Below the pieces are notes generated by a model, which saw only the letters and a program-made list of their open reading frames with translations, searched no databases and was not told the DNA's origin. Both the position numbers and the translations under genes were made by a program. This document shows positions 1 through 9,790 of a stretch of 64,000 bases of DNA, one piece after another. This DNA comes from Bradyrhizobium sp. BR13661 (GTDB lineage Bacteria > Pseudomonadota > Alphaproteobacteria > Rhizobiales > Xanthobacteraceae). The stretch covers positions 1 through 64,000 of the forward strand of contig NZ_JARXWB010000015.1 of assembly GCF_029892425.1 (NCBI RefSeq), written 5' to 3'. The first letter of the stretch is position 1, and the number at the start of each line of letters is the position of its first letter.

Positions 1-120
<120 letters not shown>

Positions 121-271
121 CGAGACTATGATTGGCGGATTCGCTCACAGCGGCCACCGCAGCATTCCCAAAACAGCTTGAGGCCATGCATGGCGCGCTT
201 GCTTCCCGCCTTGCTCTCCTCGCAAGGCCAAGGCTAACGTCCCGCACCCTTGATCGACCGGACTTGCATTG

Positions 272-1777
272 ATGACACGTATCGCCGTCGGCGGCTTCCT
301 GCACGAGACCAATACCTTCGCTCCGACGAAGGCGACGTTCGCAGACTTTCAGCATGGCGGCGGCTGGCCGGCGATGACGCAAGGGCCTGACGTGCTCAAG
401 GTGATGCGGCGCATCAATGTCGGCCTCGCCGGCTTTGTCGACAGCGCCGAAGCCAACGGCTGGGAACTCGTTCCGACCATCGCCTGCGGCGCAAGCCCGT
501 CGGCGCATGTCACGGAGGATGCCTTCGAGCGCATCGTGAAGGTGATGGTCGACGGCATCAAAGAAGCCGGCCCGCTCGATGCCGTCTATCTCGACCTGCA
601 TGGCGCGATGGTCACCGAGCATCTCGATGACGGCGAAGGCGAGATCCTGGCGCGGGTGCGCCGCGTCATCGGCAAGGATGTTCCGCTGGTCGCGAGCCTT
701 GACCTGCACGCCAACGTCACTTCAGCAATGATGGACCACGCGGATGCGCTGATCGCCTATCGCACCTATCCGCATGTCGACATGGCCGACACCGGCCGTA
801 CCTCGGCCAAGCACCTCGCGCTGCTGCTGAACACGAAGCAACGCTTCGCAAAGTCTTTCCGGCAATTGCCGTTCCTGATCGCGATCAGCTGGCAATGCAC
901 CAACGACTTCCCGACCAAAGGCATCTACGAACAGCTCGCTGCGCTGGAGAGCGATGCGGTTCCGACACTGTCCTTCGCACCCGGCTTCCCGGCCGCCGAC
1001 TTCCACGACTGCGGGCCGAGCGTGTTCGCCTATGGCAAGACGCAAGGCGACGCCGATCGCGCGGCGGATGCGATCGTCAAGCTGATCGAAAGCCACGAAG
1101 ATGATTTCGACGGCAAGATCTGGACGCCCGATGACGGCGTGCGTCACGCCATGGAACTGTCCAAGAGCGCGAGCAAGCCGATCATCATTGCCGATACCCA
1201 GGACAATCCCGGAGCCGGCGGCGATTCCGACACGACCGGCATGCTGCGCGCGCTGGTGCGTAACAAGGCGAGCGCGGCGACCGGCGTGATCTACGATCCC
1301 CAATCGGCCAAGGCCGCGCATGCGGCCGGCGTCGGAGCAACCGTCACGCTCTCGCTCGGCGGCAAATCAGGGATCGCCGGCGACGAGCCCTATACTGAGA
1401 CCTTCGTCGTCGAGAAACTCTCCGACGGCCGCTTCATCGCGCCGGGCCCCTATTACGGCGGCCGCGAGATGGAGATGGGCCCGTCCGCAGCCTTGCGCAT
1501 CGGCGACGTCCGAATCGTCGTCTCCTCGCACAAGGCGCAGCTCGCCGACCAGGCGATGTACCGCTATGTCGGGATCGAGCCGACCAAAGAAAAGATTCTG
1601 GTCAACAAGAGCTCGGTGCACTTCCGCGCCGATTTCGAGCCGATCGCAGAAAAGTTGATGATCTGCGCCGCACCCGGCGCGATGCCGGCCGACACCGCGT
1701 CACTGCCCTGGACGCGCCTGCGGCCGGGCATCCGCATCAAGCCGAACGGCCCCGTTTTCAATCCCCCCTCACGCTAA
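272..1777 (+). CDS. M81 family metallopeptidase (MlrC-like)
   Basis: The 501-residue product matches the M81/MlrC family, named after the microcystin-degradation enzyme MlrC. In most bacteria these are zinc-dependent hydrolases of unknown small-peptide or amide substrates. The N-terminus carries HETNTF (residues 11-16), followed by DLHGAM and DLHANV, which supply the presumed metal-binding Asp/His residues. A conserved DNPGAGGDSD stretch lies past residue 300. Length is usual for the family. An upstream in-frame TTG (269) directly abuts the ATG at 272; I prefer the ATG. It is followed after 13 bases by an M20 amidohydrolase and then an amidase on the same strand, suggesting a hydrolase operon acting on amide- or peptide-like compounds. 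The substrate cannot be read from the sequence. Confidence 0.85.
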   Translation: MTRIAVGGFLHETNTFAPTKATFADFQHGGGWPAMTQGPDVLKVMRRINVGLAGFVDSAEANGWELVPTIACGASPSAHVTEDAFERIVKVMVDGIKEAGPLDAVYLDLHGAMVTEHLDDGEGEILARVRRVIGKDVPLVASLDLHANVTSAMMDHADALIAYRTYPHVDMADTGRTSAKHLALLLNTKQRFAKSFRQLPFLIAISWQCTNDFPTKGIYEQLAALESDAVPTLSFAPGFPAADFHDCGPSVFAYGKTQGDADRAADAIVKLIESHEDDFDGKIWTPDDGVRHAMELSKSASKPIIIADTQDNPGAGGDSDTTGMLRALVRNKASAATGVIYDPQSAKAAHAAGVGATVTLSLGGKSGIAGDEPYTETFVVEKLSDGRFIAPGPYYGGREMEMGPSAALRIGDVRIVVSSHKAQLADQAMYRYVGIEPTKEKILVNKSSVHFRADFEPIAEKLMICAAPGAMPADTASLPWTRLRPGIRIKPNGPVFNPPSR

Positions 1778-1790
1778 CCGGACAGGACTT

Positions 1791-2954
1791 ATGCCCACCA
1801 TCGATCGCATCGACGGCTACGCCGACGAACTCACCGCCATCCGCCGCGACATCCATGCCCATCCCGAGATCGGCTTCGAGGAAGTGCGCACCTCCGGCAT
1901 CGTTGCCGACAAGCTGACGAGCTGGGGCATCGAGGTGCATCGCGGTCTTGGCGGCACCGGCGTGATCGGCGTCATCAAGGGCAAGGGCTCGGGCAGCAAG
2001 CGCATCGGACTTCGCGCCGACATGGACGCGCTGCCGATGGAAGAGAACACCAATCTGAAATGGAGCTCCAAAATCCCCGGCCGCTTCCACGGCTGCGGAC
2101 ATGACGGCCACACCACCATGCTACTGGGCACCGCGCGCTACCTCGCCGAGACCCGGAATTTCGACGGCACCGTGCACCTGATCTTCCAGCCGGCCGAGGA
2201 AGGCCTCGGCGGCGCGCGCGCCATGATCAAGGACGGCCTGTTCGAAAAGTTTCCGTGCGACGAACTCTACGGCTTGCACAACGCGCCCGACCTCGACCTC
2301 GGCGAGATCGCGATCCTGCCCGGCCCTGCGATGGCCAGCGCCGACTTCTTCGACTTGCGCATCACCGGCTACGGCGCGCATGGCGCGATGCCCGAGCGCT
2401 CCAAGGACGCGGTGATCATCGCGACCACGCTGGCGCAGGCGATCCAGACCATCGTCAGCCGCAATGTCGAGCCGCTCCAGGCTGCTGTCGTGTCGATCAC
2501 CCAGATCCATGCCGGCTCCGCCTACAACGTCATTCCCGGCGACGCCCATCTTTGCGGCACCATCCGCACCTTCTCGAAGGAAGTCCGCACCCTGGTCAGC
2601 GAGCGCATCCGCACCATCTGCGCCGGCATCGCGAGCGCCTATCAATGCGTGATCGACGTCGACATCCGCGACACCTTCAACGTGCTGGTCAACCAGGTCG
2701 AGCAGTCCAAGGTGGTCGAGGAGGTCGCGCGCACCATCGTCGACCCCGCCAAGGTGATCACCCGGACCCAGCCGAAGATGGGCAGCGAGGATTTCGCCGA
2801 CATGCTGGAGACCATTCCCGGCGCCTATTTCTGGGTCGGTCATGACGGCTCGGTGCCGGTGCACAATCCCGGCTTCGTGCTCGACGACAAGATCCTGCCG
2901 ATCGGCGCCAGCATGTTCGCCCGGATCGTCGAAACGCGCATGCCGGTCGGCTAG
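1791..2954 (+). CDS. M20 family amidohydrolase (HipO/AbgA-like)
   Basis: This 387-residue protein belongs to the M20D branch of amidohydrolases (hippurate hydrolase, N-acyl-amino-acid hydrolase, IAA-amino-acid hydrolase). It has RADMDALPMEE near residue 80 and the cysteine-type metal motif GCGHDGHTTM near residue 105. PAEEGLGGARAMI carries the catalytic/metal glutamates and KMGSEDF lies near the C-terminus. It is complete and of normal length. It would hydrolyse an N-acyl or N-aroyl amino acid using a di-metal centre in the cytoplasm. It lies 13 bases after the M81 gene and 2 bases before the amidase, so the three are very likely co-transcribed. Confidence 0.9.
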   Translation: MPTIDRIDGYADELTAIRRDIHAHPEIGFEEVRTSGIVADKLTSWGIEVHRGLGGTGVIGVIKGKGSGSKRIGLRADMDALPMEENTNLKWSSKIPGRFHGCGHDGHTTMLLGTARYLAETRNFDGTVHLIFQPAEEGLGGARAMIKDGLFEKFPCDELYGLHNAPDLDLGEIAILPGPAMASADFFDLRITGYGAHGAMPERSKDAVIIATTLAQAIQTIVSRNVEPLQAAVVSITQIHAGSAYNVIPGDAHLCGTIRTFSKEVRTLVSERIRTICAGIASAYQCVIDVDIRDTFNVLVNQVEQSKVVEEVARTIVDPAKVITRTQPKMGSEDFADMLETIPGAYFWVGHDGSVPVHNPGFVLDDKILPIGASMFARIVETRMPVG

Positions 2955-2956
2955 CG

Positions 2957-4378
2957 ATGCAGAAAAAGAGCGTCGATGAGGCGGTCACCTCGCTGCACGA
3001 TCTCTCCGCGGTCGATCTGATCGCGGGCTATCGCGCCAGGCAGTTCTCGCCGAGCGAGGTGCTGGAAGATTTGCTCACGCATGTCGCTGCGTGGGAGCCG
3101 CACCTGAAGGCGCTCTATGCGTTTGACCCTGACAGCGCGCGCGAGGCCGCAAAGGCCTCGACCGCGCGCTGGGACGGCGGCGAGCCATCGGGCCCGCTCG
3201 ACGGCGTGCCTGTCACGGTGAAGGACAATATCGCGACCAAGGGCGTGCCGGTGCCGCTGGGCGCGGCCAGCGTCAAGCTGGTGCCGGCCGAGAAGGACGC
3301 GCCGCCCGCCGCGCGGCTGCGCGAGGCAGGCGCGATCATCTTCGCCAAGACCACCATGCCCGATTACGGCATGCTGTCCTCGGGTCTCTCCTCGTTCCAT
3401 GCGCTCGCGCGCAATCCCTGGGACCTCTCCAAGAATCCCGGCGGCTCCAGCGCGGGTGCGGGCGCAGCTGCCGCGGCCGGCTATGGTCCGCTACATCTCG
3501 GCACGGACATTGGCGGTTCGGTGCGCCTCCCCGCCGGCTGGTGCGGGCTCGTCGGCCTGAAGCCGAGCTTCGGCCGCGTGCCGATCGATCCCACCTATGT
3601 CGGCCGCGTCGCAGGTCCCATGACCCGCACGGTCGATGATTGCGCGCTGATGATGAGCGTGATCGCCAAGCCCGACAGGCGCGATGGCATGAGCCTCCCC
3701 GCCGAGCCGCTCAACTGGAAGGGCCTGGAGAAATCTCCGCGCAAGCTGCGGATCGGCCTGATGCTCGACGCCGGCGTCGGCCTGCCCGCGGAAAAACAGG
3801 TCCGCGACGTCGCGGTGAAGGCTGCAAAGGCATTCGAATCCGCCGGCAGCGTCGTCACCGAGATCGACGGCATCCTCACGCGCGAGATGCTCGATGGTCT
3901 CGACAATTTCTGGCGCGCGCGGATGTGGGACGATCTGTCGAAGCTGACGCCGGCCGAACAGGCAAAGGTGCTGCCCTATATCTTCAAATGGGGGGTATCC
4001 GGTGCGAAGCTGTCCGGCGTCGACGTGATCCGCGGCTTCAACCAGACCATGGCGATCCGCGCGGCGGCGTCAAAACTGTTCTGCGAGCTCGACTATGTGA
4101 TCTCGCCGACCGCGCCGAACGTGAACTATGCGGCGGAATGGGCCTCACCCACCAACGATCCGATGCGTCCGTTCGAGCACATCTGCTATACCGTGCCGTG
4201 GAATATGTCGGAGAACCCCGCCGTCTCCATCAATGGCGGCTACGATAGCTCGGGCTTTCCGATTGGTGTTCAGATCGTCGGCCGTCGCTTCGACGATATC
4301 GGCGTGCTTGGTCTCGCCAAGGCGTTCGAGGGCCTGCGCGGCGCGCAGAAGCCCTGGCCAAAGCCGCCCGCTCGTTAA
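2957..4378 (+). CDS. Amidase (amidase-signature family)
   Basis: This is a 473-residue amidase-signature enzyme. The Ser-cisSer-Lys triad is recognisable: Lys in VTVKDNIATKG near residue 80, the glycine/serine-rich GGSSAGAG segment, and the nucleophile region GTDIGGSVRLPA near residues 180-190. Family members hydrolyse aliphatic or aromatic amides; glutamyl-tRNA amidotransferase subunit A is a relative. The absence of gatB/gatC nearby and the adjoining M81 and M20 genes favour a catabolic amidase over GatA. The ATG at 2957 sits 2 bases after the preceding stop, pointing to translational coupling. A palindromic repeat follows the gene. Confidence 0.9.
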   Translation: MQKKSVDEAVTSLHDLSAVDLIAGYRARQFSPSEVLEDLLTHVAAWEPHLKALYAFDPDSAREAAKASTARWDGGEPSGPLDGVPVTVKDNIATKGVPVPLGAASVKLVPAEKDAPPAARLREAGAIIFAKTTMPDYGMLSSGLSSFHALARNPWDLSKNPGGSSAGAGAAAAAGYGPLHLGTDIGGSVRLPAGWCGLVGLKPSFGRVPIDPTYVGRVAGPMTRTVDDCALMMSVIAKPDRRDGMSLPAEPLNWKGLEKSPRKLRIGLMLDAGVGLPAEKQVRDVAVKAAKAFESAGSVVTEIDGILTREMLDGLDNFWRARMWDDLSKLTPAEQAKVLPYIFKWGVSGAKLSGVDVIRGFNQTMAIRAAASKLFCELDYVISPTAPNVNYAAEWASPTNDPMRPFEHICYTVPWNMSENPAVSINGGYDSSGFPIGVQIVGRRFDDIGVLGLAKAFEGLRGAQKPWPKPPAR

Positions 4379-4406
4379 GCGCGCATCTAGCGTCTCAGCA
4401 CAAATC

Positions 4407-4480
4407 GTCATGCGCGGGCTCGACCCGCGCATCCATCCTCTTCAAAAAAGATGGATTGCCGGGTCAAGCCCGGCAATGAC
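4407..4480. repeat. Dispersed palindromic repeat (two inverted hairpins)
   Basis: Two short hairpins face each other: one around GCGCGGGCTCGACCCGCGC and one around TTGCCGGGTCAAGCCCGGCAA, joined by a central ATCCATC...GATGGAT inversion. The outer ends GTCAT and ATGAC are also complementary. The arrangement is the same as that of the other REP/BIME-like units in this window. It lies between the amidase and enoyl-CoA hydratase genes and could act as a transcript-end structure. Confidence 0.8.
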
Positions 4481-4515
4481 AGAATTGATTCAAGAATGAC
4501 AAGGAAGGAAACCAC

Positions 4516-5406
<891 letters not shown>

Positions 5407-5414
5407 CGCGAAGC

Positions 5415-5513
5415 GTCATCCCGGGGCGATGCGAAGCATCGAACTACGGTGCGCACTTGCGCACCTGAGGATCTCGAGATTCCGGGTTCGCCCTTCGGGC
5501 GCCCCGGAATGAC
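5415..5513. repeat. Dispersed palindromic repeat, GTCATTCCGGGGC family
   Basis: The unit begins GTCATCCCGGGGC and ends GCCCCGGAATGAC. In between are an internal TGCGCACTTGCGCA hairpin and the text CACCTGAGGAT. The same parts recur at 7132-7235, 22864-23030 and 23105-23522. It lies between convergent genes (enoyl-CoA hydratase on plus, quinone oxidoreductase on minus), a usual place for REP-like elements. Confidence 0.85.
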
Positions 5514-5524
5514 ATTGGTGAGAA

Positions 5525-6502
5525 CTACCGCATCACCAGCGCCACGCGCCCGATTGCCTTGCGATCGAGCAACAGCCGCATCGCCTTGGCAAAATCTTCC
5601 AGCGGCAGGCGATGCGAGATGTTCGGTCGCAACTTGCCCTCCTCCGCCCATGCGAGCAGCGCCTTCAGGCGGACCTCACCGAGCGCGGGGTTCTTCCGCA
5701 CCGCCTCGCCCGCGCGCACACCGAGCACGCTGGCGCCCTTGATCAGCAGCAGGTTGGTCTTGGCCGAGCCGATGCCGCCTGTAAAACCGATCACCAAGAG
5801 GCGCGCGCCCCAGGCAATGCAGCGCATCGAGCTCTCGAACACCTCGCCGCCGACGGGATCGAAAACGACGTCGGCGCCGCGTCCATCGGTGATGCGCTTG
5901 ACCGCGTCGCGAAACGGCTCGCGGTCGTAGCGCACGAGATGATCGGCGCCGCGCGATTTTGCGATCGCAAGCTTCTCGTCGCTGGAGGCCGTCGCAATCA
6001 CTGTCGCCCCCAGCATCTTGCCGATCTCGACGGCCGCGAGGCCGACACCGCCGCCAGCACCGTGCACGAGCAGCACCTCGCCCGGTTCGACCCGACCGCG
6101 ATCGATCAGCGCGTGATAGGCCGTGCCGTGGCCGGCGAGATAGGTCGCAGCCTCTGCATAGTCGAATGTCGAGGGCATCGGCGTGAGTTGCGCCGGCGTC
6201 ACCACCGCTTCGTCCGTGAAAGCACCGTGGCGCATCTTGACGATGACCTTGTCGCCGACGGAAACGCCCTTCACCTCCGCACCAACTTCGGTGACATCGC
6301 CGGCAGCCTCCACGCCCGGCGTGAACGGCAGCTCGGGCTTGAGCTGATATTCGCCGGCCGCCATCAGCACGTCAGGAAAATTCAGCCCGGCGGCGCGGAT
6401 CGCAACGCGCACCTCGCCCGGCTTCAGGGCGCGCGAGGGAAACTCTTCCAGCCGCAGCGTTTCTGGCGCGCCGAGCGCGCGGCAGACGACAGCCCGGACC
6501 AT
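5525..6502 (-). CDS. NADPH:quinone oxidoreductase family protein (zinc-free MDR)
   Basis: This 325-residue medium-chain dehydrogenase/reductase lacks the structural and catalytic zinc ligands of alcohol dehydrogenases. It keeps the GroES-like N-terminal domain and the nucleotide-binding HGAGGGVGLAAVEIGK motif around residue 150. GADHLVRYD and GRGADVVFDPVGG are typical of QorA-like enzymes. It likely reduces a quinone or enoyl group with NADPH. Its ATG overlaps the stop of the upstream isomerase gene by four bases (6500-6504), so the pair is translationally coupled. Confidence 0.9.
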   Translation of the reverse strand: MVRAVVCRALGAPETLRLEEFPSRALKPGEVRVAIRAAGLNFPDVLMAAGEYQLKPELPFTPGVEAAGDVTEVGAEVKGVSVGDKVIVKMRHGAFTDEAVVTPAQLTPMPSTFDYAEAATYLAGHGTAYHALIDRGRVEPGEVLLVHGAGGGVGLAAVEIGKMLGATVIATASSDEKLAIAKSRGADHLVRYDREPFRDAVKRITDGRGADVVFDPVGGEVFESSMRCIAWGARLLVIGFTGGIGSAKTNLLLIKGASVLGVRAGEAVRKNPALGEVRLKALLAWAEEGKLRPNISHRLPLEDFAKAMRLLLDRKAIGRVALVMR

Positions 6503-7110
6503 CAGGCCGCGCTCGCCTTGCTGCGCTTGAGCGCTTCGCGGATCAGCGGCAGGCGGTCGTTGCCAAAGTACATGTCGGTCTTGTTCACGAAGATCGTCGG
6601 CGAGCCGAAGCCACCGCGGGCCACGACTTCTTCCGTATTGGTCTTGAGCTGATCCTTGATCGCCTGCTCCGAGATGCCCGCAAAGAACTTCTGCTCGTCG
6701 ATGCCGACCTTCTTGCAGATCTCGGCGAGCACCGCATCCTGCGAAATATCCTTGTCGTCACCCCAATAGGCCTCGAACACTGATGTCGCGAACGGCACCA
6801 TGTCCTGACCGAGCCAGATGCAGCCGCGCATCGCCTTGACGCTGTTCACCGGAAACACCGTCGGCGGCATCTTGATCGATAGCCCCGCCGAGCGCGCCCA
6901 GTCCTGGAGGTCCTTCTTCATGTAGCGCGCCTTCAGCGGCACCGGCTTCTCGCGCTGGGCGTAGACGCTCGGGTTGACGGTGTTGAAGATGCCGCCGACC
7001 AGGATCGGTCGCCAGGTGATCTCGGCGCCGAGCTCTTTCGCCAGCGGCTGGATGTTGTGGAAGGCGAGATAGGTCCAGGGGCTGGAACAGTCGAAGAAGA
7101 ATTCGATCAT
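6502..7110 (-). CDS. 2-hydroxychromene-2-carboxylate isomerase family (DsbA/GST-kappa fold)
   Basis: The 202-residue product starts MIEFFFDCSSPWTYLAF, the glutathione-binding serine region of the DsbA-like HCCA isomerase/GST-kappa family. It contains PTVFPVNSVKAMRG, and the C-terminal GGFGSPTIFV carries the cis-proline loop. In naphthalene pathways this enzyme isomerises 2-hydroxychromene-2-carboxylate using glutathione; most homologues elsewhere have unknown substrates. I use the ATG at 7110; 21 further in-frame codons upstream run into a palindromic repeat and are unlikely to be coding. It is coupled to the following quinone oxidoreductase gene. Confidence 0.85.
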   Translation of the reverse strand: MIEFFFDCSSPWTYLAFHNIQPLAKELGAEITWRPILVGGIFNTVNPSVYAQREKPVPLKARYMKKDLQDWARSAGLSIKMPPTVFPVNSVKAMRGCIWLGQDMVPFATSVFEAYWGDDKDISQDAVLAEICKKVGIDEQKFFAGISEQAIKDQLKTNTEEVVARGGFGSPTIFVNKTDMYFGNDRLPLIREALKRSKASAA

Positions 7111-7131
7111 GGTGGTTCCTTGTGTCTGTCT

Positions 7132-7235
7132 GTCATTCCGGGATGCGCCGCAAGGCGCAGGCCCGGAATCCATTTCGCCTCTCGTTCTGCGGCCCGATGG
7201 ATTCCGGGCTCGCGCTACGCGCGCCCCGGAATGAC
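7132..7235. repeat. Dispersed palindromic repeat, GTCATTCCGGG family
   Basis: A left hairpin starts GTCATTCCGGG and closes on CCCGGAATCCA; a right hairpin runs TGGATTCCGGG to CCCCGGAATGAC. The two hairpins are mirror images around a short centre, the BIME-like layout. It lies between the HCCA-isomerase and GST genes, both on the minus strand. Confidence 0.85.
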
Positions 7236-7246
7236 GGCCGTGGCCG

Positions 7247-7948
7247 TCACTTCCTTCCCAACACTTCCTTAGCCCGCTGTCCGAACATGATCTTGCGTGA
7301 TTCCTCGTCGAACGGCTCTTTCACGAATTTTCCGATCGCAAGCCCCGCCTGCACCTGCGGCCTGGCGCGCACCTCGGCGTACCAGCGTTTGACGCTCGGA
7401 TAGTCGTCGAGCGTAAAGCCCTGCGCCTTGTGGGTCATGATCCAGGGGAAGCAGGCGATGTCGGCAATGGAATAATCGCCGGCGACATAGGCGCCGGTCT
7501 TGGCGAGCTGACGGTCGAGCACGCCATAGAGCCGCGCCGCCTCGTCGCGGTAGCGCTCGATCGCGTAGGGAATCTTCTCCGCCGCATAGAGCGCGAAATG
7601 GCCGTGCTGGCCCAGCATCGGGCCGAGCCCCGCCATCTGCCACATCACCCATTGGATCGTGGTCGAGCGGCCCCGCAAGTCAGCCGAGAGAAAACGGCCG
7701 GTCTTCTCCGCCAGATAGATCAGAATCGCGCCGGTCTCGAACACCGAAAACGGCGGGCCGCCGTCGGCAGGCTCGTGATCGACGATCGCGGGAATGCGGT
7801 TGTTGGGCGAGATCGCCAGAAACTCAGGCGCAAACTGTTCGCCGGCGCGGATGTTGACGGGCTTCACGGTGTAGGGAAGCCCCAGCTCCTCCAGCATGAT
7901 CGAGATTTTCCAGCCGTTCGGCGTCGGCGCGTAATGGAGGTCGATCAT
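7247..7948 (-). CDS. Glutathione S-transferase family protein (YfcG/YghU-like)
   Basis: The 233-residue protein opens with MIDLHYAPTPNGWKISIML, typical of the GST branch that includes YfcG and YghU, in which TPNGxK binds glutathione and no catalytic cysteine is used. A thioredoxin-fold N-domain with PAIVDHEP and ETGAILIYLAEK (glutathione gamma-glutamyl site) is followed by a helical C-domain with YSIADIACFPW. The role is disulfide reduction or conjugation; the substrate is unknown. It is divergently arranged with the methionine-synthase-like gene at 8058; the ~110 bp between them must hold both promoters. Confidence 0.88.
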   Translation of the reverse strand: MIDLHYAPTPNGWKISIMLEELGLPYTVKPVNIRAGEQFAPEFLAISPNNRIPAIVDHEPADGGPPFSVFETGAILIYLAEKTGRFLSADLRGRSTTIQWVMWQMAGLGPMLGQHGHFALYAAEKIPYAIERYRDEAARLYGVLDRQLAKTGAYVAGDYSIADIACFPWIMTHKAQGFTLDDYPSVKRWYAEVRARPQVQAGLAIGKFVKEPFDEESRKIMFGQRAKEVLGRK

Positions 7949-8057
7949 CGCCTTCCCTGCCGTCGCCGCTGGAATAGAGGGCGACTTTTGTTGTTCTGTA
8001 CCTCGACGTTAAGACATGGCAGACAGTGGCGCAATCACAACCCGCCGGGAGGGACCC

Positions 8058-9080
8058 ATGCTGTTTCCAACCACGATCGCCGGCTCCTTGCCGAAGCCGG
8101 AATGGCTGGCCGAGCCCAACATGCTCTGGGCGCCCTGGAAGTCTGGAGGAGACGAGCTGCTGCGTGCCAAGCGCGACGCGACGCTGATCTGGCTGAAGAT
8201 CCAGGAGGACGCCGGCATCGACATCGTCACCGAGGGCGAGCAGGCCCGGCAACATTTCGTGCACGGTTTTCTCGAGAAGATCGAGGGCATCGACTTCGCC
8301 CATAAGGTCGAGATGGGCATCCGGAAAGATCGCTACAAGGCGATGGTCCCGCAGGTGGTCGCGCCGCTGCGGCTGAAGGGGCGCGTCCACGATTTTGAGG
8401 CACGCGTCGCGCGCACGCACACGAAGAAGAAGCTGAAATTCACCCTGCCCGGCCCGATGACCATCATCGACACCATTGCGGACCGTTACTATGGCGACCG
8501 CGTCAAGATGGCCTTCGCCTTCGCCGAGCTTTTGAACGAAGAAGCCAAGGCGTTGCAGGCCGACGGCGTCGATCTCGTGCAATTCGATGAGCCGGCTTTC
8601 AACGTCTACATGGACGAGGTCAACGACTGGGGCATCAAGGCGCTGGAGCGCGCGGCACAAGGCCTCACCTGCACCACTGCCGTCCACATCTGCTACGGCT
8701 ACGGCATCAAGGCCAACACCGACTGGAAGGAGACGCTCGGCGCGCAGTGGCGCCAGTATGAGCAGATTTTTCCGACAATCGATGCCAGCCCGATCCAGCA
8801 GGTTGCGATCGAATGCCGCAATTCGAAGGTCCCGCTCGATCTGCTCGCGCTCTTGAAGAACAAGATCGTGCAGGCCGGTGTGATCGACGTCGCCAGCGAC
8901 ACGGTCGAAACCGCCGAGGACGTCGTGAAGGCGATCGACGCGGTGTCGAAATTCGTGCCCAAGAGCAATATCATCGCCACCACCAATTGCGGCATGGCGC
9001 CGATGCGCCGCGAGATCGCCGAAGCCAAGCTGATGGCGCTCGGCGCCGGCGCCGCGCTGGCGCGCGAGAAGCTGGGGTGA
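8058..9080 (+). CDS. Cobalamin-independent methionine synthase, short single-barrel form
   Basis: The 340-residue protein corresponds to the catalytic C-terminal barrel of MetE. It has the starting FPTTIAGSLPKPEWL, QFDEPAFNVY, a zinc-binding HICYGYG, and TTNCGMAPM with the second zinc cysteine. Full MetE is about 750 residues with two barrels; this single-barrel form is the type seen in archaea and many Alphaproteobacteria, where the methyl donor is not always known. I choose the ATG at 8058 because GGGAGGGA lies just before it; an in-frame ATG at 8016 would add 14 residues. It probably transfers a methyl group to homocysteine or a related thiol. Confidence 0.85.
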   Translation: MLFPTTIAGSLPKPEWLAEPNMLWAPWKSGGDELLRAKRDATLIWLKIQEDAGIDIVTEGEQARQHFVHGFLEKIEGIDFAHKVEMGIRKDRYKAMVPQVVAPLRLKGRVHDFEARVARTHTKKKLKFTLPGPMTIIDTIADRYYGDRVKMAFAFAELLNEEAKALQADGVDLVQFDEPAFNVYMDEVNDWGIKALERAAQGLTCTTAVHICYGYGIKANTDWKETLGAQWRQYEQIFPTIDASPIQQVAIECRNSKVPLDLLALLKNKIVQAGVIDVASDTVETAEDVVKAIDAVSKFVPKSNIIATTNCGMAPMRREIAEAKLMALGAGAALAREKLG

Positions 9081-9096
9081 TGACGAGGATTCGACG

Positions 9097-9765
9097 CTAG
9101 GCCTGCGCCTGCGCGGAGGGGTGCAGCACCGGCCGATAACCGGCATGCAGCGTGCGGAGTGTCGACGGCGGCGTGAGCAGCATTGCGTCGTTGGGGACCT
9201 GTTCCGCAGCAGTGTATCCCGCCGGCGACCACTTCAGCGCGCTGCCCTGCGTGAGAAGGTAGCTCTCCTCGCCCTGCTGCAGCATCGCGCCATCGGGCAG
9301 CTGATCGAGCGGCACGAGCAGCAAGTGCAGCCGCTTCTTGCCGTGGTCGAGCCGCTCGTGGTGCAGCACGGTGTCGATATCGTGCATACGGACGTCGTGC
9401 ACGCGGTTGCCCTTTTCCCAAGCGGCACGGAAGCGATTGGCATCGTCGCGGCGGCAGTAGAAGCAGGGACGATGGCCGGCGGCGAGCGCCGTCGCCTCAT
9501 CGAGAAAGAACAGCTCGGTCCAGCTTTGCTGCGCCATCACCTCGCGGCGACGGCCGCGGAATTCGCAGGTGCAGGTGAGCCACGCCGGCGACGACCAGCG
9601 CTTCTTCAGCAGCGTCTTCGTCGCGGGATCGTGGATGATGCCGCGATTGCCCGTGAACATCCCGCGATGGGAGGTGGCGATGATCTCGCCGGTCGGAGTG
9701 ACGCGGTTTTGCAGCGGGCGAGTGACGAATAGCGAATTGCGAGTGGAGGAATCGCTACTTGCCAT
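9097..9765 (-). CDS. Conserved hypothetical protein with CxC and CxxC motifs
   Basis: I do not recognise a named family for this 222-residue protein. It has a CxC pair (residues 65 and 67) in LTCTCEFRGRR and a CxxC pair (101 and 104) in GHRPCFYCRRDD. The second resembles the zinc-binding cysteines of the Ada N-terminal domain, so a four-cysteine metal site is plausible. The middle is rich in His and Asp. The first ~15 codons overlap a short iterated repeat (9718-9790), so the true start may be downstream, near residue 18. It converges with the methionine-synthase gene and lies just downstream of the xanthine phosphoribosyltransferase gene. Confidence 0.6.
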   Translation of the reverse strand: MASSDSSTRNSLFVTRPLQNRVTPTGEIIATSHRGMFTGNRGIIHDPATKTLLKKRWSSPAWLTCTCEFRGRRREVMAQQSWTELFFLDEATALAAGHRPCFYCRRDDANRFRAAWEKGNRVHDVRMHDIDTVLHHERLDHGKKRLHLLLVPLDQLPDGAMLQQGEESYLLTQGSALKWSPAGYTAAEQVPNDAMLLTPPSTLRTLHAGYRPVLHPSAQAQA

Positions 9766-9790
9766 TCGCTACTCGCCACTCGCTTTCGCT
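9718..9790. repeat. Short iterated GCGAGTAGCGAAT-like repeat
   Basis: Variants of the words GCGAGT, GCGAAT and TAGCGAA and their complements recur head to tail through this stretch. It overlaps the predicted start of the minus-strand gene 9097-9765 and fills most of the gap to the next gene. Such low-complexity iterations are not expected inside a conserved coding start. Confidence 0.6.

Noticed and set aside
2957..4378. GatA (glutamyl-tRNA amidotransferase subunit A)
   Set aside because: Family resemblance is general to amidase-signature enzymes; gatB and gatC are absent and the neighbours are catabolic hydrolases.
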